From Ignatzschineria ureiclastica (GTDB lineage Bacteria; Pseudomonadota; Gammaproteobacteria; Cardiobacteriales; Wohlfahrtiimonadaceae), in NCBI RefSeq assembly GCF_003121845.1, contig NZ_QEWQ01000006.1, positions 186,001 to 250,000 of the forward strand: a stretch of 64,000 nucleotides of DNA, given 5' to 3'. Each line of letters begins with the position of its first letter. Within the stretch, counting starts at the first letter, position 1. Below the pieces are notes generated by a model. It saw nothing but the letters and a program-made list of their open reading frames with translations. It was not told the origin of the DNA and did not search any database. Made by a program: the position numbers and the translations under genes. Shown here piece after piece: positions 1-10,390 of the stretch.

Positions 1-1
1 C

Positions 2-3000
2 GGAATGCAATCTTTAATCGATCATAATCGTTATAATCCCGAGGGCTTACAACGGGTCATTCCCTATCTTTTGACCGCTGCCGAGCAGAATGATCCAGTG
101 AGCCTTGGACTTTTAGCGAAATTTTATGCAAGAGATCTATATTATGCCGAAGAGATTCCTGAAGATTTTGCAAAAGCGCAAGATTATCTTATTAAAGCGG
201 CCACATTAGGTGATTTTCCATCACTCACCAAATTAATCAATCTCTATGCCGGCATAGAATATGGGTATGATTACAATATCAAAGAAGATCTACCGAAAGC
301 ATTAGAATGGGCCAAGCGTTCGATTACTCTTAATCCATCTAATCCTGAAGCCTATTTCAAGATAATTCGTTTATGGCAAGATAATGATCTTCTCACACAA
401 AACTATAATCTCTATGAATATTACATTCAGACACTGTTACAAATTGCACCACTTCTACCACAAACAGCACGAGCGGCGGCCTATTTCTATGAATTAGAGG
501 GTGAAAAGCAAAATTTTACAGAAGCACTTCAATATTATGATCAAGCCTTGCAAGACCCTGAAGATGAGGATTATGACGACACCTTATTTTTAAAAGCTCG
601 TTTACTGAAAAAGATCGCTATCGCTTCCAACAAACTATCTGATAATAGACTCTCCGATACCGCACTCTCCGATACTGCACCCTCCGGTCAGCCACAAGCA
701 GATCTTGAAAATGATGCTAATGCGATCGCTGCCTTACAAATTCTGTTGCAACTTTCTGCTCGCTATGAAGATGTCCCTAAAATTGCGTTTGAATTAGCCG
801 AAATATATCACTATGGAATAGGCACAGCGATTAACTTAGATAAAGCAATTGAGTTCTATCGTAATGCAGGAAGTAGAGCCGAAAAACCGCTTGGGTTGCT
901 GCTTCTATCACAAGATTCACTAGAGTCACAAAATGAAGGGTCGCTTTACCTCACCCATTCTCTAATGCTTAAAGAGGATGCCGACATTCATACGGCTCTA
1001 TTTGCACACCCTGACCTCACGAATGTCCAAATGTGGCTATATGATATCTATCAGCGCCAATCTCTCCCTGAAAGTATCGAGGCTTTTACCTTAATCGAGG
1101 CCGGGGATCAGGCAAAAATCCCACAGCAACAACTCAATTATGCCAAGATTCTTAAATCGATTGAACCTGAAAAAGCCAACGAAATGCTCGATAAGCTCGT
1201 TGCCGACAATTATGAGCCGGCGATTCGTGAGAAGTTATCGCAATATTCCTTTTTTGAAGATAACACGCGCCAAGAACGGATCAAATTAGAGAAACAACTC
1301 ATTGCGGTAGCAACGGATAACAGAGAAGCTTATCAACGGGATCTGATCGATGATTACCACAAAATGCAGGATTTCCAAGCGGCAAAAGCCATTTTACAAG
1401 CCTCAGAGATAGATGAGGATGCTTGGGTTCGAACTCAAAATGAAGAGGGTTTAGCGCTACTCGCCGCTCTAGAGAAAGGCGTTCAAGCTAATGATAGCGA
1501 AGCCATTATCTCCCTAGCGGAAATCTATGAAGCTCAGCAAGAAGAGACTAAAGCGACAGCACTCCTAGAGTCAGCAATACAAAAGGGCGATACTGCTGCA
1601 ATAATCTATCAAGCCGATCGATTACTCAAATCCGGTAGACCTGAAGATCTGCAAAAAGCCAAATCACTCTATCTTAGCGCAGGTGAAGAACAAGCACCGG
1701 AAGTCGATGAGAAGCTCTATCAACTCTATACACAGTATCCCCAATCGCCACTCACTGAAATAGAGATCACACAGTGGCTAAAAGCCAATGTAACCCACTA
1801 TCCAAATGCGCAACATTTCCTCGATGAAATCACCCAATTTCAACAAAACTTAGCCATAGTCAATGATCCCGATCGCTTTAACCTACTCGACCAAAAGGCT
1901 CAAATTCACCATTTAAAATCGTTGGCAACCGCCTACGATAAAGGAAAAGGGACACCGATCAATCCCTCCTCTATGCAAACCTATTATGAACAAGCAGCAA
2001 TGCTGGGCGATGGCGCTTCAGCTGCAGAATTAGGTTATCTTTTTGCAGATACAGATCTCGCATTGGCTGCGCATTGGTTTCAAATAAGTCGTCACAATAA
2101 TTACTATGCCGGGGATCGCGTTTTAAAACAGTGGGAAGCGCTACAAGCCGCTGAACAAGGCGATATTGAAGCGCAGCACCACTATTTTAAAGAGTATACG
2201 TTGCAAAACCGCTCCTATCTTGAGGGAAATAATGAACTAAAAGCCCTAATCAGAGCAGGTAGCATCGATGCTAATGTGACCTTAGCGGAACGACTACTAT
2301 ATTATCCGGCATTCCAAGATTATTACGCGCAAGCAATTTCATTACTTCGAACCGCGATTAAAGCTGGTAATCCTGATGCCGCAACGCTTTATGTAGATAC
2401 ACTCACGAAATATCAATATGCACCCGATATTGAAGATATTGATGCTGAAATTGTCAAAACTTTATCATCTATTACACAGCCCATCACGCAGAAATATCTT
2501 GTGCAATATTCTCTGTATCAGGGCAGAGATGAGGCCGTACTCAATCTGATCCCGCAATTGATCGAGCAAGAATATAGAGATCAGGTCATTATACAATTGA
2601 TCCAACGCGCAGTACTCGGTCAAAATACGATCTCTTTTGCCGAGCTTCAACAATTAGTCTCACAATATTTGACTAATGCAGAGAAGAGTAATGTAGAAGA
2701 TAGCGATCTCGAGTTTTACCTTGGGCTACTTTCACTTAAAGGGGATCATTCATCTACGGCAAATGAAGTCAAAGCCATTGCTCATTTTCAAAAGAGCCTG
2801 CCCCTATCATTTGAACACGCTAATGAATTAATCTCTTTTGATATCGCCTTTGATTTTGAAAGCCTCTTCGAACGCTTCTACCCTATTGGCGTCAATGCAA
2901 TTGAAGGGAAAGAGGGCTTCTCCCATAATCAAGCAGCGCTAAATTTTGGCCTAGAGACATTAACACAGCTAGCCCATTATCAATCTCTTGCTGCCGGTAG

Positions 3001-3724
3001 TTATTTAGTCAATTATTTCTCACAAATACAGGATTATTATTCGGCGCTACTCTATAGCGTTGCCTTTGATTTCACCGATCAGATTGCTCAGTTACAAGCG
3101 ATTCTTCCTACAGACAAGGCACTTGATGCAATCTTAAAAGGGCAAGCGCTACAAGCCTCTTTTGCCTATCGCGATTATCTGCCCAAGCTACGTCAACTAG
3201 AACAGAGTATTGCCGAGGGGAATGATCGGGCTTTGGTGGCGCTCGGTGATGCTTATATCAATGGCGAAATTGTCTTACCCAATATTGATAAAGCTATTGC
3301 TTATTATGAAGAAGCCGGCGCAAAAGGGGTGGCTTTTGCCTACAATCGCCTTGGTAATCTCTACCGCAAAGCGGATAACAAGGTTCCTCAAGATATCCAT
3401 AAGGCGCTCTTCTATTTCGATTTAGGTGCGAAGCTCAATGATAGTAACTGCGCCCATCAAGCCGGCGATATTCTCTATCTTGAAGAAGCCGGTATTACTC
3501 AAGATATCCCCAAAGCCCTCGAATATTTTGCACAAACATCGGTAAAAGAGGGCCGGCATCACGCTTTAGCAAAATATAAAATGGCCGAGATCTATTACAA
3601 AGGATTAGGGGGGATTCCTGTAGATAAAGCCAAAGCCTATGAACTACTCAAAACCTATGAAGCATATGATGATCACGCCAATAATCTGATTAGTAAAGCA
3701 TTAGCTGATTGGGATTTTGAGTAG
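2..3724 (+). CDS. Large Sel1/TPR-repeat protein, 5' end outside window
   Basis: The frame is open from the first bases of the window. The first Met shown (base 5) is already inside repeat sequence with no signal peptide, so the true N-terminus probably lies upstream and the product exceeds 1239 residues. Throughout are Sel1-like helical repeats: stretches such as LAEIYHYGIGTAINLDKAIEFY and LGDAYINGEIVLPNIDKAIA have the G-x-G / A-x-x-Y spacing of Sel1/TPR solenoids. Such proteins are generally protein-interaction scaffolds; some act in envelope or exopolysaccharide complexes, but nothing here points to a specific partner. It is acidic and cysteine-poor, unlike the second Sel1 protein in this window (48.4 kb). 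The downstream gene is a HAD phosphatase on the same strand after a 150-base gap. Family assignment is firm; function is unknown. Confidence 0.8.
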   Translation, partial: GMQSLIDHNRYNPEGLQRVIPYLLTAAEQNDPVSLGLLAKFYARDLYYAEEIPEDFAKAQDYLIKAATLGDFPSLTKLINLYAGIEYGYDYNIKEDLPKALEWAKRSITLNPSNPEAYFKIIRLWQDNDLLTQNYNLYEYYIQTLLQIAPLLPQTARAAAYFYELEGEKQNFTEALQYYDQALQDPEDEDYDDTLFLKARLLKKIAIASNKLSDNRLSDTALSDTAPSGQPQADLENDANAIAALQILLQLSARYEDVPKIAFELAEIYHYGIGTAINLDKAIEFYRNAGSRAEKPLGLLLLSQDSLESQNEGSLYLTHSLMLKEDADIHTALFAHPDLTNVQMWLYDIYQRQSLPESIEAFTLIEAGDQAKIPQQQLNYAKILKSIEPEKANEMLDKLVADNYEPAIREKLSQYSFFEDNTRQERIKLEKQLIAVATDNREAYQRDLIDDYHKMQDFQAAKAILQASEIDEDAWVRTQNEEGLALLAALEKGVQANDSEAIISLAEIYEAQQEETKATALLESAIQKGDTAAIIYQADRLLKSGRPEDLQKAKSLYLSAGEEQAPEVDEKLYQLYTQYPQSPLTEIEITQWLKANVTHYPNAQHFLDEITQFQQNLAIVNDPDRFNLLDQKAQIHHLKSLATAYDKGKGTPINPSSMQTYYEQAAMLGDGASAAELGYLFADTDLALAAHWFQISRHNNYYAGDRVLKQWEALQAAEQGDIEAQHHYFKEYTLQNRSYLEGNNELKALIRAGSIDANVTLAERLLYYPAFQDYYAQAISLLRTAIKAGNPDAATLYVDTLTKYQYAPDIEDIDAEIVKTLSSITQPITQKYLVQYSLYQGRDEAVLNLIPQLIEQEYRDQVIIQLIQRAVLGQNTISFAELQQLVSQYLTNAEKSNVEDSDLEFYLGLLSLKGDHSSTANEVKAIAHFQKSLPLSFEHANELISFDIAFDFESLFERFYPIGVNAIEGKEGFSHNQAALNFGLETLTQLAHYQSLAAGSYLVNYFSQIQDYYSALLYSVAFDFTDQIAQLQAILPTDKALDAILKGQALQASFAYRDYLPKLRQLEQSIAEGNDRALVALGDAYINGEIVLPNIDKAIAYYEEAGAKGVAFAYNRLGNLYRKADNKVPQDIHKALFYFDLGAKLNDSNCAHQAGDILYLEEAGITQDIPKALEYFAQTSVKEGRHHALAKYKMAEIYYKGLGGIPVDKAKAYELLKTYEAYDDHANNLISKALADWDFE

Positions 3725-3874
3725 TTCAAATTACGCTTTTCCGCCGTATTTACTCAGATTCTCAATATTTCATATCCTCTTGATATAAAATAAACAATAT
3801 AAGATGTTGCAGTAAGAAATTGGTAATAAATTCTGCACTCATATTGCAATCTAAAAACAGTAAAAGGAACCGTT

Positions 3875-4534
3875 ATGACCGCTATATTTGATCTTGATTT
3901 AACACTCATTAATGGGGATTCCTCCACTCGTTGGTGTCATTGGATTGCCGATCAAGGTTTTGTCGAGGATTTACCGGCCTTTTATAAAAGAGAAGCGGAA
4001 CTGATGGATCATTATCGGCAGAAAAAACTTAAAGTGGAAGATTACATCAAACTCTCATTATCGCCGGTGGTTCATCTGCCTATTACCGAGATTGATCGAC
4101 TTCTCACGCGTTATATTGAAGAGCAGATCACGCCGATTATTATTCCGCAGATGTTAGAGTGCGTTCGGCAACATCAGCAATATCGAGAAGTGATTATTAT
4201 CTCCTCTTCTCCTCAATTTCTCGTACGCGCCATTGCCAAGCAATGTTTTAATATTGATACAAGTTTCGGGGTGGCAGTGGCGGAAAACAATGGATTCTAT
4301 ACTACCGATGTTATCGGCACCTCCCCTTATCAAGGCGGAAAATTAACCCTCTTCCAAGAGCATCGACAATCAGATGCAGAATTTTTTGAAGATTGTTACT
4401 TCTATACCGATTCCATTAATGACATCGCCCTCTTAGAAGCAGTAGAATTCCCCTATATTATTCAGCCGGATGCCGAGCTTGAGGCCATTGCCAAAGCGCG
4501 CCAATGGCCGATTATTGAGATTGAGAAGGCCTAA
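3875..4534 (+). CDS. HAD-superfamily subfamily IB phosphatase (SerB/CicA-like)
   Basis: This is a 219-residue cytoplasmic hydrolase of the HAD-IB group, which includes phosphoserine phosphatase and the CicA-type enzymes. Motif I is FDLDLTL near the N-terminus, with Asp6 as predicted nucleophile and Asp8 as acid/base. Motif II is the IIISSSPQFL region, motif III the Lys in QGGKLTLF, and motif IV the DSINDIALL segment that binds magnesium. A small helical cap lies between motifs I and II. An AAAAGGAA Shine-Dalgarno precedes the ATG. It stands alone between the Sel1 gene and the convergent Wadjet operon. The substrate cannot be read from sequence; phosphoserine, lysophosphatidate or another small phosphomonoester are all possible. 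Confidence 0.85.
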   Translation: MTAIFDLDLTLINGDSSTRWCHWIADQGFVEDLPAFYKREAELMDHYRQKKLKVEDYIKLSLSPVVHLPITEIDRLLTRYIEEQITPIIIPQMLECVRQHQQYREVIIISSSPQFLVRAIAKQCFNIDTSFGVAVAENNGFYTTDVIGTSPYQGGKLTLFQEHRQSDAEFFEDCYFYTDSINDIALLEAVEFPYIIQPDAELEAIAKARQWPIIEIEKA

Positions 4535-4611
4535 TATTCAAGGATCGTGAGGATGATTTCACGTAGATTAAGAAAATGAATAGTCTATTTATGAGTTTCT
4601 ATCGATCATTT

Positions 4612-4710
4612 TATAGTAGGATGGGTTCAAAATAAGCGTATTTAGATGCCGGTACATCGGTTGTAATATGTAAGGAGGCCGTTCTATCCCGCATTTTGCA
4701 AGTGTTATTT
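4612..4710 (+). mobile_element. Truncated MITE-like element (copy A), overlaps jetD 3' end
   Basis: Left part of the repeat family described at 33451 and 58758. It begins TATAGTAGGATGGGTTC, keeps the ATGCCGG and CCGCAT internal arms and the TTGCAAGTGTTATTTT block, then stops matching. It has no right terminal inverted repeat. The homology covers the jetD stop codon (TTA on the plus strand at 4705-4707), so the element supplies or has replaced the end of jetD. It is the most diverged copy in the window. Confidence 0.65.
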
Positions 4711-5976
4711 TGCTCGCTCATTCATCCAATCATGAATTGTAGCAATAACCTCATCTTGAGAGATCCGCTCCTGCTCTAAACGAGAAGCACCATAATAATG
4801 GGTGCGTAATTGTTGAAATAAAGCACCTTCTTCAGCAGTTAAAAAAGGGGGATCATAGATCAATTGTTGACTTCCCTGCACCATATAATCTCGATATTGA
4901 GTAAGGGTCGATACATTCATCATTAAAGGGGAAATCTCAGGGAAAAGCGCTCGAGCCTGACTGAGCATACTTAAACCATCAAGATCAATATCCCCCCAAT
5001 AGGCAATGCGCTTACCCTGTAACCATGGTGCACTTAACCAATTCAGATTTTTCCCCGTGCCGGCAATCACTAATAAATTAGGCCATTCAGGAAGACTGAA
5101 GGCCGATTGTTCATTTTCAATAATCAAAATATTCTCCACTTCAAAGGAGTGTGTCATTAATACCGCTGCCGGTAACCTTAGAAGTTCTAATCCTTGATAT
5201 TGAAGTTGTAATTGTGGGCAGAGCAAACGTACTAACAGCCAATCTTTAGGCGTCTGTTTCACATCTAACCAACGATAGAGCCCTATGTTTGTAATATCTT
5301 CTATCACAGTTCCAGAAATTTCAGTTTCGCATTCACGATCTAACGGCGCTGAAGGATAGATCCCTGCTAAAAGTGCTGCCACTAATGTCCCATTATTTTC
5401 AATGAATTTCGTATCGATTCCGGTCACATTCAATGCTCGAAGATAACAACCTTTTCCCATGCGATAAGATAATTGTGGTAATAACGTTAACATGCGCTCT
5501 TGATCTAAAGGAGAGAGCGCTGTGAGTGCTTCTATGGAATTGACAATAGCACTAAAAAGCGTAAAAGAAGGCGTTTGATCTCCCGGGGTTAATCCATAGA
5601 GAAATCGTTCGATCGTAGTACGCCAATCTTCCCATAATTGTAGCGCTTCCTCACCGAGAAAAGTCGCTAACGCTAAGAGAGAAGAGATACGGATTTTAAT
5701 AGGGATAGATTGTTTTCCAATACGAGGATAATGAAATGTTTTCCAAATCACTTCAATCTTTCCATCCCACTTCCGCCATGCCTCGACAAATGCTTGAAAT
5801 GCCGGTATATCCTGTAAAATAATCTGTTCTGTCGGTGGCTTTAATCCCACTTCAATAGGTGTAAAACCGGAGTCTAACAACCGCGATTTTAAGCGTCCTC
5901 TATTTTGCCACTCTCGTTGCCATAATCGCTTAATTAATACTTCAGGCAAAATTCCCCATGATCGTGCTTTTTGCAT
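4705..5976 (-). CDS. jetD: Wadjet anti-plasmid system nuclease subunit JetD (DUF2220, Toprim)
   Basis: JetD is the DNA-cleaving subunit of Wadjet, which senses and cuts small circular DNA after the SMC motor has extruded it. The 423-residue protein has an N-terminal DNA-binding region (the DUF3322-type part) and a C-terminal Toprim-like DUF2220 domain. The predicted metal-binding acidic residues are visible: Glu287/Glu289 in IIENEQSA and Asp329, Asp331 and Asp333 in YWGDIDLDG. It is the last gene of jetABCD, 105 bases after jetC, with an AGTAGGAATTAGGT region before the ATG. Its stop codon lies inside a truncated repeat element, so the last few residues may differ from relatives. Family and operon context agree, so confidence is high. 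Confidence 0.93.
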   Translation of the reverse strand: MQKARSWGILPEVLIKRLWQREWQNRGRLKSRLLDSGFTPIEVGLKPPTEQIILQDIPAFQAFVEAWRKWDGKIEVIWKTFHYPRIGKQSIPIKIRISSLLALATFLGEEALQLWEDWRTTIERFLYGLTPGDQTPSFTLFSAIVNSIEALTALSPLDQERMLTLLPQLSYRMGKGCYLRALNVTGIDTKFIENNGTLVAALLAGIYPSAPLDRECETEISGTVIEDITNIGLYRWLDVKQTPKDWLLVRLLCPQLQLQYQGLELLRLPAAVLMTHSFEVENILIIENEQSAFSLPEWPNLLVIAGTGKNLNWLSAPWLQGKRIAYWGDIDLDGLSMLSQARALFPEISPLMMNVSTLTQYRDYMVQGSQQLIYDPPFLTAEEGALFQQLRTHYYGASRLEQERISQDEVIATIHDWMNERAK

Positions 5977-6081
5977 ACCTAATTCCTACTTCTATTGAGA
6001 GCTCTATTGATCATTCTATTGATACTGATGATCGGATAATAAGAGAATAGATACGACAATCCCCTTTTTCGTGGAATACTC

Positions 6082-9000
6082 CTAATTGCCCGCTATCTCA
6101 TCATTTACCCTCTGTTGTAATAATTGTCGTCGCTGTGCATCTAACTCTTCCCAAGTTAACTCTAAAATACGACTCTCATGTTGGTGATTATCCCGCTCAA
6201 CAATCAATAAGGAACTTGCAGACTCTCGAGCAATCGTAATATTTTTATAAGGTGTGATCAGATTAATATGCAATTGTAATGCTTTAAATACCTTCAAAAC
6301 CCGGCGACTCACCGTTTCTGCCGTATTAGAGAAAGCTTCATCAAGAAACACCGTACTATATACAGGAAACTCACTTCCCTCTGGCGTTAAGACATAAGCT
6401 AAGCTTGCGGCGATAATCGTGCCGGCAAAAGCCTCTTTTTCACCGCCCGATTTACCACTTGAAGATTCCCACACATCACGCTCTTCACCACTATCACGAT
6501 CAATTTCTGAAGCATAAAAAGAGAGCTGATAACGGGTATCTAGCAATTTAATACTCTCTTGCGTATTAGGCGCAATATTACAAGCACGATCTAAAATCGT
6601 AATAACATCATTCAGTGCGATAAAACGAGCTTCATGGTCATCTTCTCCCGCTGTCAACATAAGATGTAGTGTACGATCTATTTTTTGTTGAAATGTTTGT
6701 AATAAGGCGATTCGCTCCCGTTTGTAACCTAACCGTAAAAAACTTCCTTCCCGAAATTCGGTTCTCGCTAATACTCGATTAATCACCTGTATACGATCCT
6801 CGATCTCTTCTAAAGAGCCTCGCATCATATTATTAAAATCCGCTAAGGATTGCGTTGTATGTTGATTTAATCGCTCCTTAAAACGTAATTTATGTGCAGG
6901 TAATCCCTCCTTTTCTAATGCCTCTAAATACATTAGGGCATTAGGCAGTGCCTCTAATCCCACTGGCCACTCTAATGATAAAGAACGCCATTGATCTTTG
7001 GACATAAAACTAGTGATAATTCCCTCAACCTTACGATTCATACTATGAATCTGTTCATTCATCTGTGCTAACTGTTGCTCAAGCTCTGATTTTATCTGCT
7101 TAAAAGCAATATTATCTTCTAATGAATACCGTTCTATATAGGGGGTTAATAATTGCAATGTATCAGGATCAATCTCTATTGCAGCCTCTTGCTGATACAG
7201 CTGATACCGCTTCTGTTTCTCATTTTTTTGTTGTGCTAATTCTCCCCCTTTTCGATTAAAAGATTCTCGACGCTGCTCTAGCCCTTGGATCTCTTTTTTC
7301 ACGTTATCAATGTCACGCTGAATGCTCGCAAGGCTTCCTTCCGTATTTTCTAACTTTGTAATCAACGAAGTTAAATCTGCGATCTCTGCTTGAGATTTAA
7401 CCATATCGATCTGCTCCCAGAGAATTTCCGAGAGTTTTTGCCAAATAGTATGATTATTTTGTGCCTCTTTTAATGCTTTTTGCCGAGATTGTTTCTCTGT
7501 CTCTGCTTGCTTTATAAAGGCGATCTGTTCATCAAGGGTCTTCTTTAAAAGCGTCAACTTTGTTTGATTATTAAACCCAATATTCCAATACCGTTGATCC
7601 ATCACCTTTTGTTGATCTTGCTTCTCAAATCGCCCTTTTTGCCGTTGGATTAATCCCTGTTGTGTCATTGAATGAATCGTCACGTTTAACTGCTCAACTG
7701 AATCGACACATGTTAAATCAAAACGCTGTAAAAATTGTTGTAACCAAGTTCGATAACCGTGTTGCTTCCAGATCAACTTCGCTAAGAATCCTTGTGGGTT
7801 AAATCCATTCATCGGATCATCATCACGCTCTATCGCTTCACGCACTACTTGCACCCGAACATGTAACCCTAAATGATGTTGATTTAACCAGGCAGTAATC
7901 TGCTGATAATTTTTTTCAGGAACTAATAGTGTGGTACGAAGTCCACCTAAAGCACGCTCAATAGCCCCTTGCCACTCTTTCTCTTCTTCCTTAACGTCTA
8001 TCAGTTCCCCAATAAAAGGATAATCCTCAACCGAAAGCGATAATGCCGACACTAACTCTCTACGCATTGTCTGATATCGACTATCAATATTAGAATCAGG
8101 CGATGCTGCTAACTGAGTAATTTCTAGCTGTAATGCTTCGGCCGATTGCTGATGATTTTGTAACTCAATTGCAATCTCCGTCACGGCATCTTGCAATACT
8201 TCAATCATTGACGATATATTACCAAGCATCTCCGCCGCTTTGGCTTGATGCTGTTCAAATTGAGAGTACGTTAAGGTATCATCAATTCCTACGCTCTGAC
8301 ACCATTTTTGATAACGGGCTGCCTGAGCTTGCTGCATTTGCAAGGTCTCATGGGTCTGTGTTAGTTTCTGCTTAAGCGCTGCAAGTTGCCCGCCACCGGC
8401 ATGATGATATTTCAGATTGAGTGATTCTAAGGCTAAACGTTGTTGATCTAACTGATCGATACATGCCTTTAGAGCCCTCTCTACGGCCTTCTCTTCAACA
8501 ATTAATTGGCCGATATCTGTCTGCAAAATACTCACTTGAGTTTTAGCATAGGCAATAGGTAATATCGTAAGAGATTGTTGTAATTCTTCTTTTCGTATCT
8601 TCCCGGTTTGCAACCGCTGATCATATTCAACTAATGGCTGAAGATGTTTAATTTGTGCTTCAATATCTACAATCGTCTCATATAAGGCTTTTAAATTCTC
8701 AAAGTCCTCCACAATTTTCTGACCAGATTCTCGAAGATTAATCGGTTCTAATACAAGATCTCTAATCAAGGTTGTCAGATCATCCACCTTCTTCAGCCCT
8801 AGGGCCCGAGAAAGTAATCCCGGCGCATTTTGATTATCCAGATGCAAGCAGCTTCGGTAGATATTTTGATAATCTCCAAACTTATTATCGGCATATAAAA
8901 TTGCAGGATGATTTTTTAAAAATTGTTTTAATCTGCGAATATTCTCATTCTCAAATTCAGCTAATATCTCCTCTAACGTCATATTTTGCCGAGCGACAAT

Positions 9001-9438
9001 ATAGAGTCGCTTCACATCACTCATATCATTACTCGCGCTTGAAGTCCAAAAGAGTGCCACCATGGTGACTTCAGCACCATCTGTAAAACGATAGAGCGCT
9101 CGTAAACCGGAGATCACCCCACGATTTCGTTTATTTTTAGTCCGCGTTGTACTCCCATCGTGATCGGCTCCGAAACTTCCACGCATATAAGTTAAAAGTG
9201 ACCGATCGGTACGATCTCCTTGCGCGGCCGCAATATTAAAAGCGGCTTTACCTGGGGCAACTAAAAGCGCCATTAACCCATCAATTAAGGTGGACTTTCC
9301 CGCACCATTATCTCCGGTAATTAATGTCCCGCCGGGATTGATATGTGCAGTATGTATCCCTGTAAAAGATCCCCAATTACAAACAGATAATTCAGTCAGT
9401 AATACTTGAGTGGTGCCTAAAAGATCATAATTTTGCAT
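6082..9438 (-). CDS. jetC: Wadjet SMC-like ATPase JetC
   Basis: JetC is the SMC/MukB-like motor of Wadjet; it dimerises, binds ATP and extrudes DNA loops. Walker A is GDNGAGKST near residue 45, followed by long coiled-coil arms broken by a hinge around residues 450-620. The ABC signature SGGEKEAF lies near residue 1000 and Walker B STVFLDEAF near 1030. At about 1118 residues it has normal length for the family. The longest frame begins with a TTG at 9447 that overlaps the jetB stop (TTGA), but that TTG sits almost on top of the AGAGGA Shine-Dalgarno. The ATG at 9438 is about nine bases downstream of it and is preferred. The tight overlap with jetB implies translational coupling. Confidence 0.93.
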   Translation of the reverse strand: MQNYDLLGTTQVLLTELSVCNWGSFTGIHTAHINPGGTLITGDNGAGKSTLIDGLMALLVAPGKAAFNIAAAQGDRTDRSLLTYMRGSFGADHDGSTTRTKNKRNRGVISGLRALYRFTDGAEVTMVALFWTSSASNDMSDVKRLYIVARQNMTLEEILAEFENENIRRLKQFLKNHPAILYADNKFGDYQNIYRSCLHLDNQNAPGLLSRALGLKKVDDLTTLIRDLVLEPINLRESGQKIVEDFENLKALYETIVDIEAQIKHLQPLVEYDQRLQTGKIRKEELQQSLTILPIAYAKTQVSILQTDIGQLIVEEKAVERALKACIDQLDQQRLALESLNLKYHHAGGGQLAALKQKLTQTHETLQMQQAQAARYQKWCQSVGIDDTLTYSQFEQHQAKAAEMLGNISSMIEVLQDAVTEIAIELQNHQQSAEALQLEITQLAASPDSNIDSRYQTMRRELVSALSLSVEDYPFIGELIDVKEEEKEWQGAIERALGGLRTTLLVPEKNYQQITAWLNQHHLGLHVRVQVVREAIERDDDPMNGFNPQGFLAKLIWKQHGYRTWLQQFLQRFDLTCVDSVEQLNVTIHSMTQQGLIQRQKGRFEKQDQQKVMDQRYWNIGFNNQTKLTLLKKTLDEQIAFIKQAETEKQSRQKALKEAQNNHTIWQKLSEILWEQIDMVKSQAEIADLTSLITKLENTEGSLASIQRDIDNVKKEIQGLEQRRESFNRKGGELAQQKNEKQKRYQLYQQEAAIEIDPDTLQLLTPYIERYSLEDNIAFKQIKSELEQQLAQMNEQIHSMNRKVEGIITSFMSKDQWRSLSLEWPVGLEALPNALMYLEALEKEGLPAHKLRFKERLNQHTTQSLADFNNMMRGSLEEIEDRIQVINRVLARTEFREGSFLRLGYKRERIALLQTFQQKIDRTLHLMLTAGEDDHEARFIALNDVITILDRACNIAPNTQESIKLLDTRYQLSFYASEIDRDSGEERDVWESSSGKSGGEKEAFAGTIIAASLAYVLTPEGSEFPVYSTVFLDEAFSNTAETVSRRVLKVFKALQLHINLITPYKNITIARESASSLLIVERDNHQHESRILELTWEELDAQRRQLLQQRVNDEIAGN

Positions 9439-9443
9439 CTGTT

Positions 9444-10388
9444 TCAATCCTCTTTAAGGGGCGCAATCTCGATTAGAGCCTCTTCATTGTCTATATCTTC
9501 TGGTATATCAAAAATACTCTGCTTTAAAGCTATAGGCCTTTTGTCTAAATTTCTTGTATCTACGGTATCTACGACATCTACGATATCTAACTCCCCAGGC
9601 TTTTGATCTGCTTGCTGAGCAATGGCTTCATAAGCAGATAATAACTCTGTCAAAAAGTGGCTATTCACCACATAACAGATAATCGGGGTGATTTGATAAC
9701 GACCCTCCGTACCACTGGCCTTTTGTAACAATCGACGCTTTGCAAATTCTTCTAAACGCCCGGAGACTTTTTTACGCTCAAGATTTTCATTAGCGATGAG
9801 ACCAATAAAAGGTTGTAACTCATCTAAGAGCTTCTCAAAATCGATCATAATTACCGCTTCTCCAGCGCGATCCCGTTCCTGATAATGTTTACGTAAAATA
9901 AGTAGAATAATCGTGTCATAGAGAGATAATGTTCTTTTACTGATCAAAGAGGGAAATTCTTCCTCTTCAGTATCTCCTTCATAATCCGCAAGAAAAAGAT
10001 ACTTCTGCTGAGAGTCATGAATAACCTGTAGACAAAAATTTGCTAAATGTTGTCGTATTTCCTGCTCATATTGGGTCAATATCTTGTAAATATGAGGTTT
10101 ATCTTGATCAAACACGGCGCCATGACGCATCAAGTAGACCAATGCACGACGAACTTCTAACGGAAGCAGCATTGATTGAAGATCATCTTCAGCGGTCTCT
10201 AAGTCCCCCTCATCGGAACCTTGCCGCTGAGATGGTTGTCCATTATCTGGCATCTCTGAGTCTTCTTGATCGAATATAGCGGCCTCTGATCCTTCACCTG
10301 ATCCTTCATCTAATTCCCGATCATTGCGCTGCCTAGATTCTTTATCTGCTACTAATTGTCTAAAAAGATTTTGCTCGTCAATTGTCAT
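9444..10388 (-). CDS. jetB: Wadjet kleisin-associated subunit JetB (DUF4194)
   Basis: JetB is the small winged-helix (MukE/KITE-like) subunit that binds the JetA kleisin and the JetC heads. The core, around residues 75-260, contains an LPLEVRRALVYLMRHGAVFD helix and the later KRRLLQKASGTEGRYQITPI wing, typical of DUF4194. The N-terminal 70 residues are a low-complexity acidic stretch rich in Asp, Glu, Ser and Gln. The ATG two bases after the jetA stop is preferred over one five codons upstream, because a GGATGG Shine-Dalgarno lies at suitable distance. The product is about 314 residues. It sits between jetA and jetC with two-base spacing on one side and overlap on the other. Confidence 0.9.
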   Translation of the reverse strand: MTIDEQNLFRQLVADKESRQRNDRELDEGSGEGSEAAIFDQEDSEMPDNGQPSQRQGSDEGDLETAEDDLQSMLLPLEVRRALVYLMRHGAVFDQDKPHIYKILTQYEQEIRQHLANFCLQVIHDSQQKYLFLADYEGDTEEEEFPSLISKRTLSLYDTIILLILRKHYQERDRAGEAVIMIDFEKLLDELQPFIGLIANENLERKKVSGRLEEFAKRRLLQKASGTEGRYQITPIICYVVNSHFLTELLSAYEAIAQQADQKPGELDIVDVVDTVDTRNLDKRPIALKQSIFDIPEDIDNEEALIEIAPLKED

Positions 10389-10390
10389 TA

